DNA of 64,000 bases from Chloropicon primus (taxonomy: Eukaryota; Chlorophyta; Chloropicophyceae; Chloropicales; Chloropicaceae), in NCBI GenBank assembly GCA_023205875.1, contig CP060757.1, positions 310,001-374,000 on the forward strand. The letters run 5' to 3'. A program made the position numbers and the translations under genes. The notes beneath the pieces are model-generated. The model was not told the origin of the DNA, made no database searches, and was given only the letters and a program-made list of their open reading frames with translations. Numbering within the stretch: position 1 is the first letter of the stretch; every line of letters starts with the position of its first letter. Below are positions 50,426 through 59,905 of the stretch, in pieces.

Positions 50426-52690
50426 ATGAGGGTTGAGGCGGGAGGGGGAGGGAGGGCTTTGGGTGGAGGGTGGAGGGAGGGGAGGTGTCCGGGCTGCGCG
50501 CGGAGCAGGAACGGCTCGGAGGGGAGGCGGTGGGGGGCTGGGAGGAGGGGCTGGGGGGAGGGCCACGCTGGGGGGCGGAGGTGGGGTGTCCAAGGCCGTT
50601 GCCTTCCCGCGTCTTCCAGCGGGGGAGAGAAGCATGGTGCGAGTGCCGGAAGGGGTGGGGAGGCTTCCGCATCTTCGGGGAAGGGGACCGCTCAGGTGAC
50701 GGCGCCGCAGGACACGGACCCGTACGGCATTCAGACCCTGTGGCACGAGCTGAAGAAGTCCATCTCGTACCTGTCCGCGGAGGAGCTGCAGCAGTGCCAG
50801 CAGGCCCTGCAGGTCGCTTACGGTGCCCACAAGGGGCAGAAGAGGAAGTCCGGGGAGCCGTACATCATCCACCCCGTCGCGGTGGCGTGCATTCTGGGAG
50901 AGTTGAACATGGACTCGGACTCCATTGTCGCGGGCCTGCTCCACGACGTGGTCGAGGACACCGACAAGGTGAGCTTTGAGGACATTCAGTCCATATTCGG
51001 CCAGGGGGTGAGGCAGATTGTGGAGGGGGAGACCAAGGTGACCAAGCTGAGGAACGGGAACAGGGAGGCCACCAAGGACGACAAGAAGAACATCGACATG
51101 CAGCAGCTGTTCATAGCCATGACAAAAGATATGCGGATCATCATAGTGAAGCTTGCGGACAGGCTTCACAACATGAGGACGCTCCACTTTATGCGGCCGA
51201 GCAAGCAGGCCAAGATCGCGAGGGAGACGCTCACGATATTCGCCCCCCTGGCCAACCTGCTCGGGATGTACAAAATTCAGGTCGAGCTGGAGGACCTCAG
51301 CTTTCAGTACTCCATGCCGGAGGAGTACAGGGCGCTGTCCAGGAGGGTGAAGGCCCTGAAAATGGAGCAGAACCCGGTGGTGTACGAGGCCAGGAAGACT
51401 CTGCTCAGTGTCCTGGAGGAGGACCCCTTCTTCCAGCAGATTGCGGAGAGCGTGGAGATCCAGATGACGAGCAGGAGCTTGTACAATATCCACAAGAAGC
51501 TCAAGGCCAACGCCCTCCACCTGAGGGATTTGCAGCACATTTTGCAGCTGGCTGTCATTGTGAAGCCTTCCGCCCCCGCCCCGGGCTCCGGCTCTGGATC
51601 GGTCTTCGGCCCTGGCGCCGTGGCGTGTTACTACCTCCTTGGTAAGATTCATGACATGTGGGCCCCCATCCCGAAGTCCTTCAAGGACTACATCGCGAAC
51701 CCAAAGGCCTCGGGCTACCAGTCGATCCATACGACTGTGCTGCCCCTGGGCAGCGGAGATCTCTTCCCGCTGGAAATACAGTTGAGGGATGACACGATGA
51801 ACATCCTGGCCGAGCAAGGTTACGCGGCCCACAGGCGGCTCGTGGCGGACCAGGGCAACGTGGCGGCAGCCCCCAGCGTGGAGAGGGCCAACGGGAACGG
51901 GCAGGGACATGCTGGCGGCCTTTGGCAGGCGCCGTGGATGAACTCGTTTAGGAACATGAGCATGTGGGAGCAGGAGTTCGCGGGGAGGGTCACAGCGGAA
52001 GAGTTCGTTGAGACCGTGGTGGGGGACTTCCTCCCTCGGACCATCTTCGTCTTCACAAGCGATGGCACCCTCGTGAGTCTTCCGAAGGGGGCCACGATCG
52101 TGGACTTTGCTTACCAGATTGATGTCGGCAAGGAGATGCTGATGGCCAAGGTGAACGGGGTTCCGACCCATCCGAGCCAGGAACTGAAGCTGGCGGACGT
52201 GGTTGAGATTGTGAGGCACAGCGGGCCACCCAGCGAGTACATGCTGAAGCGGCAGTCGGAGTTCCTTACGTACGCAAAAGGAAGGAGCACCAGGCACAAA
52301 ATCATGAAGTTCCTGAAGAATGCCCCGAAGGAGAAGGCAAGCGGGAAATCGTCGGAGAAGAAGGAAATGAAGAAGGAAGCGATGAAGAACGTAGAAGATG
52401 ACCTCATCTCGGAGCGCTACCGATTCGGGGAGGTCATGTGGCTGATCCTCAGGTGCGAGGACGAGGTTGGGCTCCTTGCGACCGTCGCGAGCATCATCAG
52501 CTCCTCTGGGTTGGGCATCAGGTCGTACTCCGGAAGCAGCAATGACTACAGTAATATTTTCTTCATGAACTTTGAGTTGGCTGGCGATGCGGAGCCAGAC
52601 AAGATACAGGAGCTTTGCGACCAGCTGTACGACCTCAAGGCAATCGCGTCGTTTGCCATGGGTTGCAACTGGCAGGCCCCAAAACAATAA
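50426..52690 (+). CDS. RSH: RelA/SpoT homolog (RSH), plastid (p)ppGpp regulator with intact hydrolase and altered synthetase site
   Basis: RSH enzymes make and break (p)ppGpp in plastids. The frame from ATG 50426 has 754 residues; the first ~90 are Gly/Arg-rich and may be a transit peptide (exact start uncertain). The HD hydrolase domain is complete: YIIHPVAVACIL (about 142), LLHDVVEDT (171) and KLADRLHNMRTL. The synthetase-like domain keeps GYQSIHTTV and PLEIQLR but has TSRSLYNIHKKL where active enzymes read GRPKHIYSI, and HILQLAVIV where they read DLLAVRVIV. A TGS domain (about 540-600, FVFTSDGTLVSLPKGAT) and a C-terminal ACT domain (668-750) follow. The order matches plant RSH1. Single exon. 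Confidence 0.93.
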   Translation: MRVEAGGGGRALGGGWREGRCPGCARSRNGSEGRRWGAGRRGWGEGHAGGRRWGVQGRCLPASSSGGEKHGASAGRGGEASASSGKGTAQVTAPQDTDPYGIQTLWHELKKSISYLSAEELQQCQQALQVAYGAHKGQKRKSGEPYIIHPVAVACILGELNMDSDSIVAGLLHDVVEDTDKVSFEDIQSIFGQGVRQIVEGETKVTKLRNGNREATKDDKKNIDMQQLFIAMTKDMRIIIVKLADRLHNMRTLHFMRPSKQAKIARETLTIFAPLANLLGMYKIQVELEDLSFQYSMPEEYRALSRRVKALKMEQNPVVYEARKTLLSVLEEDPFFQQIAESVEIQMTSRSLYNIHKKLKANALHLRDLQHILQLAVIVKPSAPAPGSGSGSVFGPGAVACYYLLGKIHDMWAPIPKSFKDYIANPKASGYQSIHTTVLPLGSGDLFPLEIQLRDDTMNILAEQGYAAHRRLVADQGNVAAAPSVERANGNGQGHAGGLWQAPWMNSFRNMSMWEQEFAGRVTAEEFVETVVGDFLPRTIFVFTSDGTLVSLPKGATIVDFAYQIDVGKEMLMAKVNGVPTHPSQELKLADVVEIVRHSGPPSEYMLKRQSEFLTYAKGRSTRHKIMKFLKNAPKEKASGKSSEKKEMKKEAMKNVEDDLISERYRFGEVMWLILRCEDEVGLLATVASIISSSGLGIRSYSGSSNDYSNIFFMNFELAGDAEPDKIQELCDQLYDLKAIASFAMGCNWQAPKQ

Positions 52691-52739
52691 AAAATATAAA
52701 AAATAAAACAAGTGCTATCTCTCTCTTTGATCAAAACTT

Positions 52740-54278
52740 TTATATTTTACAGTGGATCGTGTTCCATGCTCCCCGCACGACTTGGGTGCTCCATCCAGAT
52801 TGACGAAGCCGCTCCAAAAAACTCTCCAGCGCCGAGGTGGCTTCCTCCAGACTCTCCCTCATCAATTCCTCCTTGTTGGGGGACGGATCCGTCATCGCAT
52901 TCGACTTCGACTTCGACAGGAGGAGTTGAGCTTGGAGGACGGCTTGGATTACGTCAGAGTCTTCGGCCTCGGTTTTGATGCAAACCAAAACCGTCTTTCC
53001 CGCCAGGGTCAGCAGATAGCCTTCGCGGTTGTGTATCTCCAACACTTCGTTCAGGTCCAAGTCGCTCTCGTCCGAGAAGGACTTGAAATTGATCCCCACC
53101 CGGATCTGACCCGTTTGCTCCTGCCTAGAGGAGTACACCCCCTCCAAGGCCGCGACGTCACCAACCCCCAAGACCTTGTTCTGAGCGACAAAGTGCCTCG
53201 CGAGGACTGTCAATCGAAAGGCGTTGAGGTTCGTGAACTTCAACGCCTGCGCTGCCTTGAAACAAAACCAGTTGTGGGAAAGGAATATCGAGCCGTAGAC
53301 GGCCCCTGCCGCCAGCAAACCCGCGGGCGAGATGGCCTCGCCCCCCTGATTATCGACGACGGTCGTCAATCCTTCCGTCCAACGGAAGAGGCTGATCCCT
53401 ATCGGCAGGGCCGCGATCGCCAGAATTCTTCCCTGCGCTTCAAGCTTGGCCCTTATGTCACCCAGGTTCTCCCTCAGCGCAAAGTGGCGCAAGATTGTTC
53501 CATTGACGAGGGACTGGCGTCCCACGAGCGCCCCCGATCGCACGCAGTTCGCCAAGGCAGCTCCAGGGAGGAACCACCCCGGGTGCAGCGGCAGGAGAAT
53601 CTCCAGCAACCGCGCCATGTCCTCTAGCGCGGACGAAAGGACCCACCACCTCTTCGGATCTTCGTCAAACGCTTGGCCGCCGCGGCTGCCCACCGCCAGT
53701 GTCGCGACAGAGCCCGGGGCATCTTTGAGCACCCATTGCGTCGCCGCCGCAAGGGAAGCAGAGTATCCCAAGCCATCCACGATGGTGGAGGCCGTTACGC
53801 TCGACCTGGAAACTGCCACGAGCAAGGCCTGGGACGAAAGAACCTGAAGGACATCGCGACCAAACAGAGACAGCAAGTGCCAGGGAAGCCACTTTCGGAA
53901 GTCGCTCTGGACGCTTCCCGGGTAGCCGGAAGGGAGGAAGAGCGACCGAAACAGGATTCCAGTCCCACTCCCCTCTCCCGTGCCTCGATCCTTCCTTCCC
54001 TCCCTCGTCCACACCTTGGTCGAGGTCCTCCACACGGCCTCGTACTCCTCCACCAGCCAGGATGACGACGAGGACGACGACGAGGACGACGACGAGGATG
54101 ACGACGAGGATGACGACGACGACTCTGTTCTCTCGGCTTTCCTTGCGCACGCTCGCTGTCCTCGTCGGCGTGGGACGGTCCTCCACCTCCAGCGGGACGA
54201 GGGCACCACCTCCTCGCCCACTCTGCTCACCTTCCCCTTCATAGCGTGAAGAGTGACCGACCGCTCTGCCCCTTCCAT
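52740..54278 (-). CDS. RUS (root UV-B sensitive) / DUF647 family protein
   Basis: RUS proteins act in UV-B responses and vitamin B6 and auxin homeostasis in plants; biochemistry is poorly known. ATG 54278 (MEGAERSVTLHAMKG) gives 512 residues. A 21-residue poly-Ser run (coded by TCG-type repeats at 54061-54122) precedes the DUF647 domain, which starts LPSGYPGSVQSDFRKWLPWH and continues GRDVLQVLSSQALLVAV, DMARLLEILLPLHPGWFLPG, RHFALRENLGDIRAKLEAQG and LFRWTEGL, with several hydrophobic helices. The C-terminal part (FLSHNWFCFKAAQALKFTNL onward) is also family-like. It ends 49 bp from the convergent RSH gene. Confidence 0.88.
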   Translation of the reverse strand: MEGAERSVTLHAMKGKVSRVGEEVVPSSRWRWRTVPRRRGQRACARKAERTESSSSSSSSSSSSSSSSSSSSSWLVEEYEAVWRTSTKVWTREGRKDRGTGEGSGTGILFRSLFLPSGYPGSVQSDFRKWLPWHLLSLFGRDVLQVLSSQALLVAVSRSSVTASTIVDGLGYSASLAAATQWVLKDAPGSVATLAVGSRGGQAFDEDPKRWWVLSSALEDMARLLEILLPLHPGWFLPGAALANCVRSGALVGRQSLVNGTILRHFALRENLGDIRAKLEAQGRILAIAALPIGISLFRWTEGLTTVVDNQGGEAISPAGLLAAGAVYGSIFLSHNWFCFKAAQALKFTNLNAFRLTVLARHFVAQNKVLGVGDVAALEGVYSSRQEQTGQIRVGINFKSFSDESDLDLNEVLEIHNREGYLLTLAGKTVLVCIKTEAEDSDVIQAVLQAQLLLSKSKSNAMTDPSPNKEELMRESLEEATSALESFLERLRQSGWSTQVVRGAWNTIHCKI

Positions 54279-54553
54279 CGTCAAGGTCAAGCAGGAAGAG
54301 TGAGGAGGGAGAGTTAAGGAGAGTATAAGAACTGTAGATGCAAATATCAGCCTGTTGTCATCATGGCCTTATCATCATCATCATCATCATCATCATCGTT
54401 GCCGCCGACACGAAACCGCCGCGTGCGTTGCATCTATCCCACCCCCCTAATGAATGGGGAACTTTGCTTTCCAAATTCCTTCCTTTGAAATATATTAATG
54501 ATTCAAGAGTCGTCGTACAAAAAAACATCTTTTGTTTGTCTTTTTGGCTCAAC

Positions 54554-56098
54554 TCAACTGAGCCGTTCCAGGTAGTGCGGAAGCCTCCCTTGCTTCTTCT
54601 TGATGTACTCCTTGTACATCTTGCTGCTGTACTGGTTCGGTATCTGCTCGCTGATCTGCGCTTCCTGGATCTCCAAGTCGGTGAGTCCGGCCTCCATGGT
54701 GCCCTTCCTGGAGTCGTCGAATATGGAGGTGTTCCAGAGGTTCTCCCTCATGAGCTGGACCTTCTTCTCCTTGTTCTTCGTCGACAGGCGCATGTCGGAC
54801 TCCCACAGGTCTGGAGGGATGTACCAAGCCCCGTACTCCGACTTGGGGGAGGGCGGAATCCTCTTGCCCCACTCCGGCCTGGACTTGCTGCTGAGGACCT
54901 CCTTCTCCTCGTCCGCGCTGGGCATCGTGTTGGAGACGAACTGCTTGTAGTAGCTGAAGGTCTTCTTCATCTCGGGCGGGAGCTGGGACTGCCCGCTGTT
55001 CGACTTGATGACGCTGAGCGGGTCAAAGCCCCGGTCGGACTTGATCAAATCGGTGAGCTTCATGTCCTGCTGAGGGTTCAAGATGCTGTTGTTCAGGCAC
55101 TCCCTCGGCAAGTCGGTCGCCAGCCGCACGGAGGCGTTGGGGCGCCAAATGATGACGGGAGACTGCGGCCTGGGGGCCGGAACGGACTTCGGGCTGATGA
55201 TCGGGTACGGTTGGCTACCCCTCCTCGGGATGTGCTCCGGCGTGATCTCCCTCTCCTTGTCCTTCTGGTGGCCCGTCGGGCTGTGAGTGGAGTGGTGGAT
55301 GCCCCCCTCCTCCCCCTCCTCCTCGTCGCTCCAAAAGCCGTCCCCCTCCTCCTTCAGGCTCTTGTCGGCCATGACCGCTGGAACCTTCTTCGGCTCGCGA
55401 TAGTTTCGGTTTCTCTTCGCGGTCAGCCCCTGAATGGTCCCCAGAGACGTTCGCCTCGCCACCTCGCGGATCTGGCGCATGTAGCGCGGGTTCTTGATCA
55501 GCTGGCTGGAGTTCTTCGCCGAGATACCGAGCGAAGCGCCCCCCGCGTGGACCGAGGGGGAGGCCTGGGGCGGCCTGCCGAATGCCTTCTCCCTGGCGCT
55601 CGGGCTCGAGTTCCGGCTGTCACCCGCGACAGGGGCCCCGTCAGCGAGGTTCTGCCCCCCTTCCGTGGCCTCCGTCCCCCTGCCGCTGCCCCCTCCCTCC
55701 GGAGTCAACCTTTGCTCCAGCATGTAGTCGCTCTGCAGCAAGACCTCCTCGCCCACTGCCTCCTCGAGCATCCTAATGATGTCCTCCTTGGGCACGGTGT
55801 CGTCCGCGAGCTCCTCCCCGAGCTGGTCCAAGAAGACGCTCTTCGTGTACTTGAAGGCCTCCGTCCGCTGACCCGCTTTTGCGGTCGGCCTCCCGGAATC
55901 CCCACCGTACTCGCCGACCCCATGGGGGCTGACCTCCCCCTCCCTCTCTCTATCCGTGCTGCCCGCCTTGGCCCCCTTTTGTACGCCGGTCGCCGCTGAG
56001 GCACCCGTGCGCTTCTGTATCGCGTCGTCCGACAAGAACCGCCATTGCGGCGTCGATATTGCCAGCGGCAGACCGGACTTCGGCACTTGCTTCTTCAT
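54554..56098 (-). CDS. Unknown protein with FAM47-like GAWY motif
   Basis: ATG 56098 (MKKQVPKSGLPLAIS) gives 514 residues; upstream frame starts at GTG. Near the N-terminus TPQWRFL and SVFLDQLGEELAD resemble the start of FAM47-family proteins. Ser/Gly-rich linkers lead to RQIREVARRTSLGTIQGLTA. The C-terminal block RPEWGKRIPPSPKSEYGAWY followed by IPPDLWE recalls the YGAWYL-x2-KxW motif of animal FAM47 proteins. Nothing else is recognisable; the protein looks mostly disordered. The FAM47 link is by memory of short motifs and should be treated as weak. The gene is co-oriented with its neighbours RUS and MSH6 (117 bp from the MSH6 stop). Confidence 0.55.
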   Translation of the reverse strand: MKKQVPKSGLPLAISTPQWRFLSDDAIQKRTGASAATGVQKGAKAGSTDREREGEVSPHGVGEYGGDSGRPTAKAGQRTEAFKYTKSVFLDQLGEELADDTVPKEDIIRMLEEAVGEEVLLQSDYMLEQRLTPEGGGSGRGTEATEGGQNLADGAPVAGDSRNSSPSAREKAFGRPPQASPSVHAGGASLGISAKNSSQLIKNPRYMRQIREVARRTSLGTIQGLTAKRNRNYREPKKVPAVMADKSLKEEGDGFWSDEEEGEEGGIHHSTHSPTGHQKDKEREITPEHIPRRGSQPYPIISPKSVPAPRPQSPVIIWRPNASVRLATDLPRECLNNSILNPQQDMKLTDLIKSDRGFDPLSVIKSNSGQSQLPPEMKKTFSYYKQFVSNTMPSADEEKEVLSSKSRPEWGKRIPPSPKSEYGAWYIPPDLWESDMRLSTKNKEKKVQLMRENLWNTSIFDDSRKGTMEAGLTDLEIQEAQISEQIPNQYSSKMYKEYIKKKQGRLPHYLERLS

Positions 56099-56215
56099 GC
56101 CTTCCTCCGCTCCACACAGACTCCCACAGACCAGACCAGACTTCACAACGAACGCCCGCCCCGTCGATTTTTTTTCGGTCAAAACCACAACCCCCGAATT
56201 TCCGTGGCCGAAATT

Positions 56216-59200
56216 TCAAGAGTTGTCCGAGAGAGCAAGAGTGGTCCGAGAGATGCTTGCTGCCCTGTGAAGGATCTTGTCCGGCAAGCCGGCTCTCTTC
56301 GCGAGGGCGACGCCGCAGCTGCCGTGGGGCGCCACGCCCCTCGCGAGCTTGAACGCGGGGGCGACCTCCGAGGGGGCTCCCCCGCCGCCTTCGCCCTCGT
56401 CCTGGAATTGCAGCTGCATGTGGCCCAGCTGCAGGGGGGGCTGGCAGAGCGCCTGGTAGTGCGTCGCGAAGAGAGCGCAGCACCTGACCCTGCGGACCAG
56501 GTACTGCAAGACGGCGTGGGCGATTGCCGTGCCGTCAAAAGTGCTCGTTCCCCTCCCCAGCTCATCGAGGAGGACGAGGCTCCTGCTGGTGGCGTGATTC
56601 AGGACCACGGACGTGTCCTGCAGCTCCACGAGGAAGGTGCTCATTCCCTCGATCATCCGGTCCTCCGCGCCCATTCTCGTGAAAACGCGGTCAAAGATCG
56701 TGTGCCTCATGTCCCTCGCGGGCACGTAGCAGCCGATCTGGGACATGACTGCGCACACCGCCGAGAGCCTCAGGAGGGTGGACTTGCCTCCCATGTTTGG
56801 CCCCGTGAGGAGCATGATTTCCGATCCCAGCCCCGCCCCGCCGAGTCTGATGGTGTTGTGCACGATCTCCTCCGGAGTCAAGTAGCAGGACAGGAGCGGG
56901 TGCCAGGCGTCGGTGATGCTCAGCTCTGGCCGGCCCGAAAGAAACTTTGGCCGGGAGAACAAGGACCTCGACTCGTTGATCCTCCTGCCGAATCCGATCA
57001 GCACGTCCAGGGTCGCGGCCGCACGGACGAGTTCCACCCAGATCGCGCGACAGCCCAAGACCTTGCCACGCACGCCGTGAAGGAAGGAGACCAAGGCCGT
57101 CTTTCGAGCCGCCAGCGCCTCCTCGATCTCCAATTCCTTCTCCGGGCCCTTGTCGAGCGACGCACACAAGGCTTGCACCTCCCTGTCGGCCTCGTCGTAG
57201 GCGGGACACACCCCGGGAGAGGGCGCGAACTCGTCAGTTTTGCGCACGAAATTCTCGGGGCGAAGGACGGAGAGCAGATCTCCGAGGGGCTGGCTGGCCC
57301 TGGCGGCAGCTTCCGCGAACCAGCTCACCAGTGGCGTCTGGCCAGGCGCCTTCGGCGTGGCACATCGAATCTGCTCCAAAAGCGTCGAAGACGCGTCGAT
57401 CAATGCGCCCAGGCCTTCCAGGAGCTGCATGACGGGAGAGATCTGGCCCTGAGTCGTATCGACGCCGAGGTCGGGGGTGGCCACCACGCACCCGGTCCTT
57501 GGCTCCGCTATCCTGTCCGCGCCCGTGCCTGCACCATCCTCCGACCCGTAGCAGGACAGGATCCGCAGGCATCGAGGAACGAGTCGCTCGAAATCGGGAG
57601 TGTCCTCGATCTGGCTCTGGAACGCTTCGCAGAAGACGGGGTTCTTGGACAAGAACTCCGTGGTGTCCAGCCTGTCCTCGATCTCAGCGACGTTCAGAAG
57701 CGGGTGGGCGATCCACTTGGCCAGGAGCCTCTGGCCAGCTGGCGAGGAAGTCTTGTCCAGGTAGTGAAACAGCGAACCCGCCACGCCTCCCGTCGACCCG
57801 CGCAGGAGCTCCAAGTGGCGCAGGGCCCTGTCGTCCAGGAACATGGTGTCCGACCTGTAGTGTGATCCGCTCTTCCCGGGGAGAGGAAGCTCGGAGAAGA
57901 CGCACGAGGGCAGAAGGGTGCGGGCGATGTTCAAATCCTCGAGGTACCGCACGCAAACGAGCAGGGAGGCCGTGGCCAGCGGGCTCGCCGAATTCTCCCT
58001 GACCGATGAGGAGGACCCCGCTTCCCCGCCAAAGTACGTGTCCGAGAGCTTCCCGGAGATGGAGAGCGACAGCTTGCGCCTCTCGTCGGCGTCAGAGGCC
58101 CCGCAAAGCAAGTGAACATAATTCTTCTTGTCTCGGGGGAGGGGCGTGATGGCAATGTTCCCCCCGCCCCGAGACGCGCACCACGCCTTTCGACTCCTCA
58201 GGATCTTTGCGGACATTTGCTTCAGGTTCCCCTGCTCGAACGCAATCTCCGAGGGACTCGATTCTGCCATCATGGACTTGAGCAAGGTCCTCTGCGCGTC
58301 GTCCACAAACTCTCCGAAAGAGACTCTGGCGGTCAGGACATCCATGATGCAAACTCCGTACGCGTCCCTCACCTCGTCCTCCACGAGGCAAAACAGAGGG
58401 GCGCTGGAGCTCCCGCGGTCGAACGCCTCCCTCGTCGCGGTCCCCGGGGTGAGGACTTCCACCAGCTCCCTTCTCAAAATTTTGCCCTTCCCCTTGCTGC
58501 ATGCCATCTCCTCCACGCGGCCCACGCAGAGCCCCAGGCCAAGCACCCGCGCGGCCCAGTGATCGAAGGAAGTCTTGGTGCACCCGCACTTCCACATGTT
58601 GGTGGCCCTCCTGCCGCTCAGGTTGAGCCCCACGCTCATCCCGATGTCGCAGTCCACGTCAAAGAGGTTGTAAAAGCTTCCGTGGCGCACGAAGAGGACC
58701 AGGTCCATCCTTTGGCTCTTGATCGTCCAGAACTGCCTCTCGAAGTGGGTCATCCTCTTCAGGTCGAGCGCAGGAATGTGGATCGTCGAGGGGTCGTACC
58801 CAGGATCGCAAGGCCTCCGGCCCCGGACGTCTCGACGGGCGCTTCCTTCGATCCAGGGGTACCTCTGCTGCCCGTCGGAAGGCGCCGGGCCGCAGCCCAG
58901 GCCATCTGATCGATCGAGGGCGGCGGTGAGCTTCCTCTTGCGATCACCGACCACGGGCGCACCGGGTTGCCCGGCGGGGCTCAAGCGGCGGCCGCAGTCG
59001 AAGGCCGCGAGGCGAGGGGGCGAGCCCGAGGAGCCCAAGGGGGAGGAAGATCGCCTCGGGCCTCCCGCCAGGTCGACGGTCAAGCCGTCGAGGCTGCTCG
59101 CCCCCGAGTCCTGGGACACCTGCACCGCCGCCTTTGGCTCGGTCCCCCTCTTGTCGCTCCAGATCGATCCCCCGAGGAGGTACCCGCTCCAGTCCTGCTG

Positions 59201-59371
59201 CGACGACCCCACCGGGCCGAGCAAGGCCTCGAGCGCCGACGACGCCTCTTGGTCGCACGCTCTCTTGTACCACGCGGACAACCCCTCCGGCTCCGGCTCC
59301 CCCATCCTCCCCCTTCCTTCCCTGCCCTGCGCGCGTCCGCCGCCGTCCGCCAGCCCGTCAAAGCCACCCAT
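56216..59371 (-). CDS. MSH6: MutS homolog, MSH6/MSH7 type
   Basis: MSH6 pairs with MSH2 to recognise base mismatches. ATG 59371 (MGGFDGLADGG) gives 1,051 residues; longer frames start at TTG inside a repeat array. A disordered head (about 1-190) precedes the mismatch-binding domain, YDPSTIHIPALDLKRMTHFE and WTIKSQRMDLVLF, then HGSFYNLF near residue 232. Connector, lever and clamp regions follow (RRELVEVLTPGTAT, AYGVCIMDVLTARVSFGEF). The ATPase has LLTGPNMGGKSTLLRLSAV (about 857), RMGAEDRMIEGMSTFLVEL, DELGRGTSTFDGTAIAHAVL and ATHYQAL. The lineage signature fits MSH6 or the plant paralog MSH7. The Phe-x-Glu mismatch wedge reads Phe-Tyr-Asn. Confidence 0.9.
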   Translation of the reverse strand: MGGFDGLADGGGRAQGREGRGRMGEPEPEGLSAWYKRACDQEASSALEALLGPVGSSQQDWSGYLLGGSIWSDKRGTEPKAAVQVSQDSGASSLDGLTVDLAGGPRRSSSPLGSSGSPPRLAAFDCGRRLSPAGQPGAPVVGDRKRKLTAALDRSDGLGCGPAPSDGQQRYPWIEGSARRDVRGRRPCDPGYDPSTIHIPALDLKRMTHFERQFWTIKSQRMDLVLFVRHGSFYNLFDVDCDIGMSVGLNLSGRRATNMWKCGCTKTSFDHWAARVLGLGLCVGRVEEMACSKGKGKILRRELVEVLTPGTATREAFDRGSSSAPLFCLVEDEVRDAYGVCIMDVLTARVSFGEFVDDAQRTLLKSMMAESSPSEIAFEQGNLKQMSAKILRSRKAWCASRGGGNIAITPLPRDKKNYVHLLCGASDADERRKLSLSISGKLSDTYFGGEAGSSSSVRENSASPLATASLLVCVRYLEDLNIARTLLPSCVFSELPLPGKSGSHYRSDTMFLDDRALRHLELLRGSTGGVAGSLFHYLDKTSSPAGQRLLAKWIAHPLLNVAEIEDRLDTTEFLSKNPVFCEAFQSQIEDTPDFERLVPRCLRILSCYGSEDGAGTGADRIAEPRTGCVVATPDLGVDTTQGQISPVMQLLEGLGALIDASSTLLEQIRCATPKAPGQTPLVSWFAEAAARASQPLGDLLSVLRPENFVRKTDEFAPSPGVCPAYDEADREVQALCASLDKGPEKELEIEEALAARKTALVSFLHGVRGKVLGCRAIWVELVRAAATLDVLIGFGRRINESRSLFSRPKFLSGRPELSITDAWHPLLSCYLTPEEIVHNTIRLGGAGLGSEIMLLTGPNMGGKSTLLRLSAVCAVMSQIGCYVPARDMRHTIFDRVFTRMGAEDRMIEGMSTFLVELQDTSVVLNHATSRSLVLLDELGRGTSTFDGTAIAHAVLQYLVRRVRCCALFATHYQALCQPPLQLGHMQLQFQDEGEGGGGAPSEVAPAFKLARGVAPHGSCGVALAKRAGLPDKILHRAASISRTTLALSDNS

Positions 59372-59383
59372 CGCTCGATCGCT

Positions 59384-59612
59384 CGATCCGATCGATCCGA
59401 TCGATCCGATCGATCGCGCGTTGTCAAGCAAGCTTTGTGTCAAGCCCCTCCTCTCCTCCCTCGTCAATCGATCGATCCGATCGATCCGATCGATCGCGCG
59501 TTGTCAAGCAAGCTTTGTGTCAAGCCCCTCCTCTCCTCCCTCGTCGATCGATCGCGCGTTGTCAAGCAAGCTTTGTGTCAAGCCCCTCCTCTCCTCCCTC
59601 GTCGATCGATCG
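59384..59612. repeat. Tandem repeat, about three copies, GATC-rich
   Basis: A block starting GCGCGTTGTCAAGCAAGCTT and ending CTCCTCTCCTCCCTCGTC occurs at about 59416, 59496 and 59554, each preceded by a variable number of CGATC units. The copies look identical by eye in the shared block; spacing is 80 and 58 bp because the CGATC stretch differs. Confidence 0.9.
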
Positions 59613-59712
59613 TCGCTGATGCGTAACCGCAGCCAAAGCCATCTCAATCCAGAAAAAAGAAAAAAGAAAGAAAAAAAAGGCAGCGGAGAGGACACCAGGG
59701 GACAACACGAAG

Positions 59713-59823
59713 GTAAGGAGTTTGCGGAGAGGGGGGACTTTGGTTCCCTTCGGTGTCTTGTCGACCCTCGGACTGGTTTTTATTCACAACGCAACGACGC
59801 TTTGCTTTTTTTGGTTTTTGCAG
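59713..59823 (+). other. 5'-UTR intron of the EGF-rich glycoprotein gene
   Basis: GAAG/GTAAGG donor at 59713 and a TTTTTTGGTTTTTGCAG acceptor ending at 59823 bound a 111-bp intron upstream of the ATG at 59906. The sequences flanking it are near-duplicates (59680-59713 and 59820-59861). Confidence 0.6.
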
Positions 59824-59905
59824 CGGGAAGAAGAAGAGGACATCAAGGGACAACACGAAGGGTTGGGGTCCACGACGAGCAAGGAAGGCGGGAAGAGGTT
59901 ACACG

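Larger units (their letters stand above)
59372..59905. other. Divergent intergenic region MSH6 / EGF-rich glycoprotein
   Basis: Holds a GATC-rich three-copy tandem repeat (59384-59612) next to the MSH6 start, and a 5'-UTR intron of the plus-strand gene. No gene is seen. Confidence 0.6.

Noticed and set aside
49874-52711. 945-codon open frame on the minus strand opposite RSH
   Set aside because: Antisense shadow. Sense codons TTA, CTA and TCA are rare here, so antisense frames stay open; the sense frame encodes a complete RSH.
59384-59612. CRISPR-like array in the GATC-rich repeats
   Set aside because: Units are contiguous with no unique spacers, and the genome is eukaryotic.
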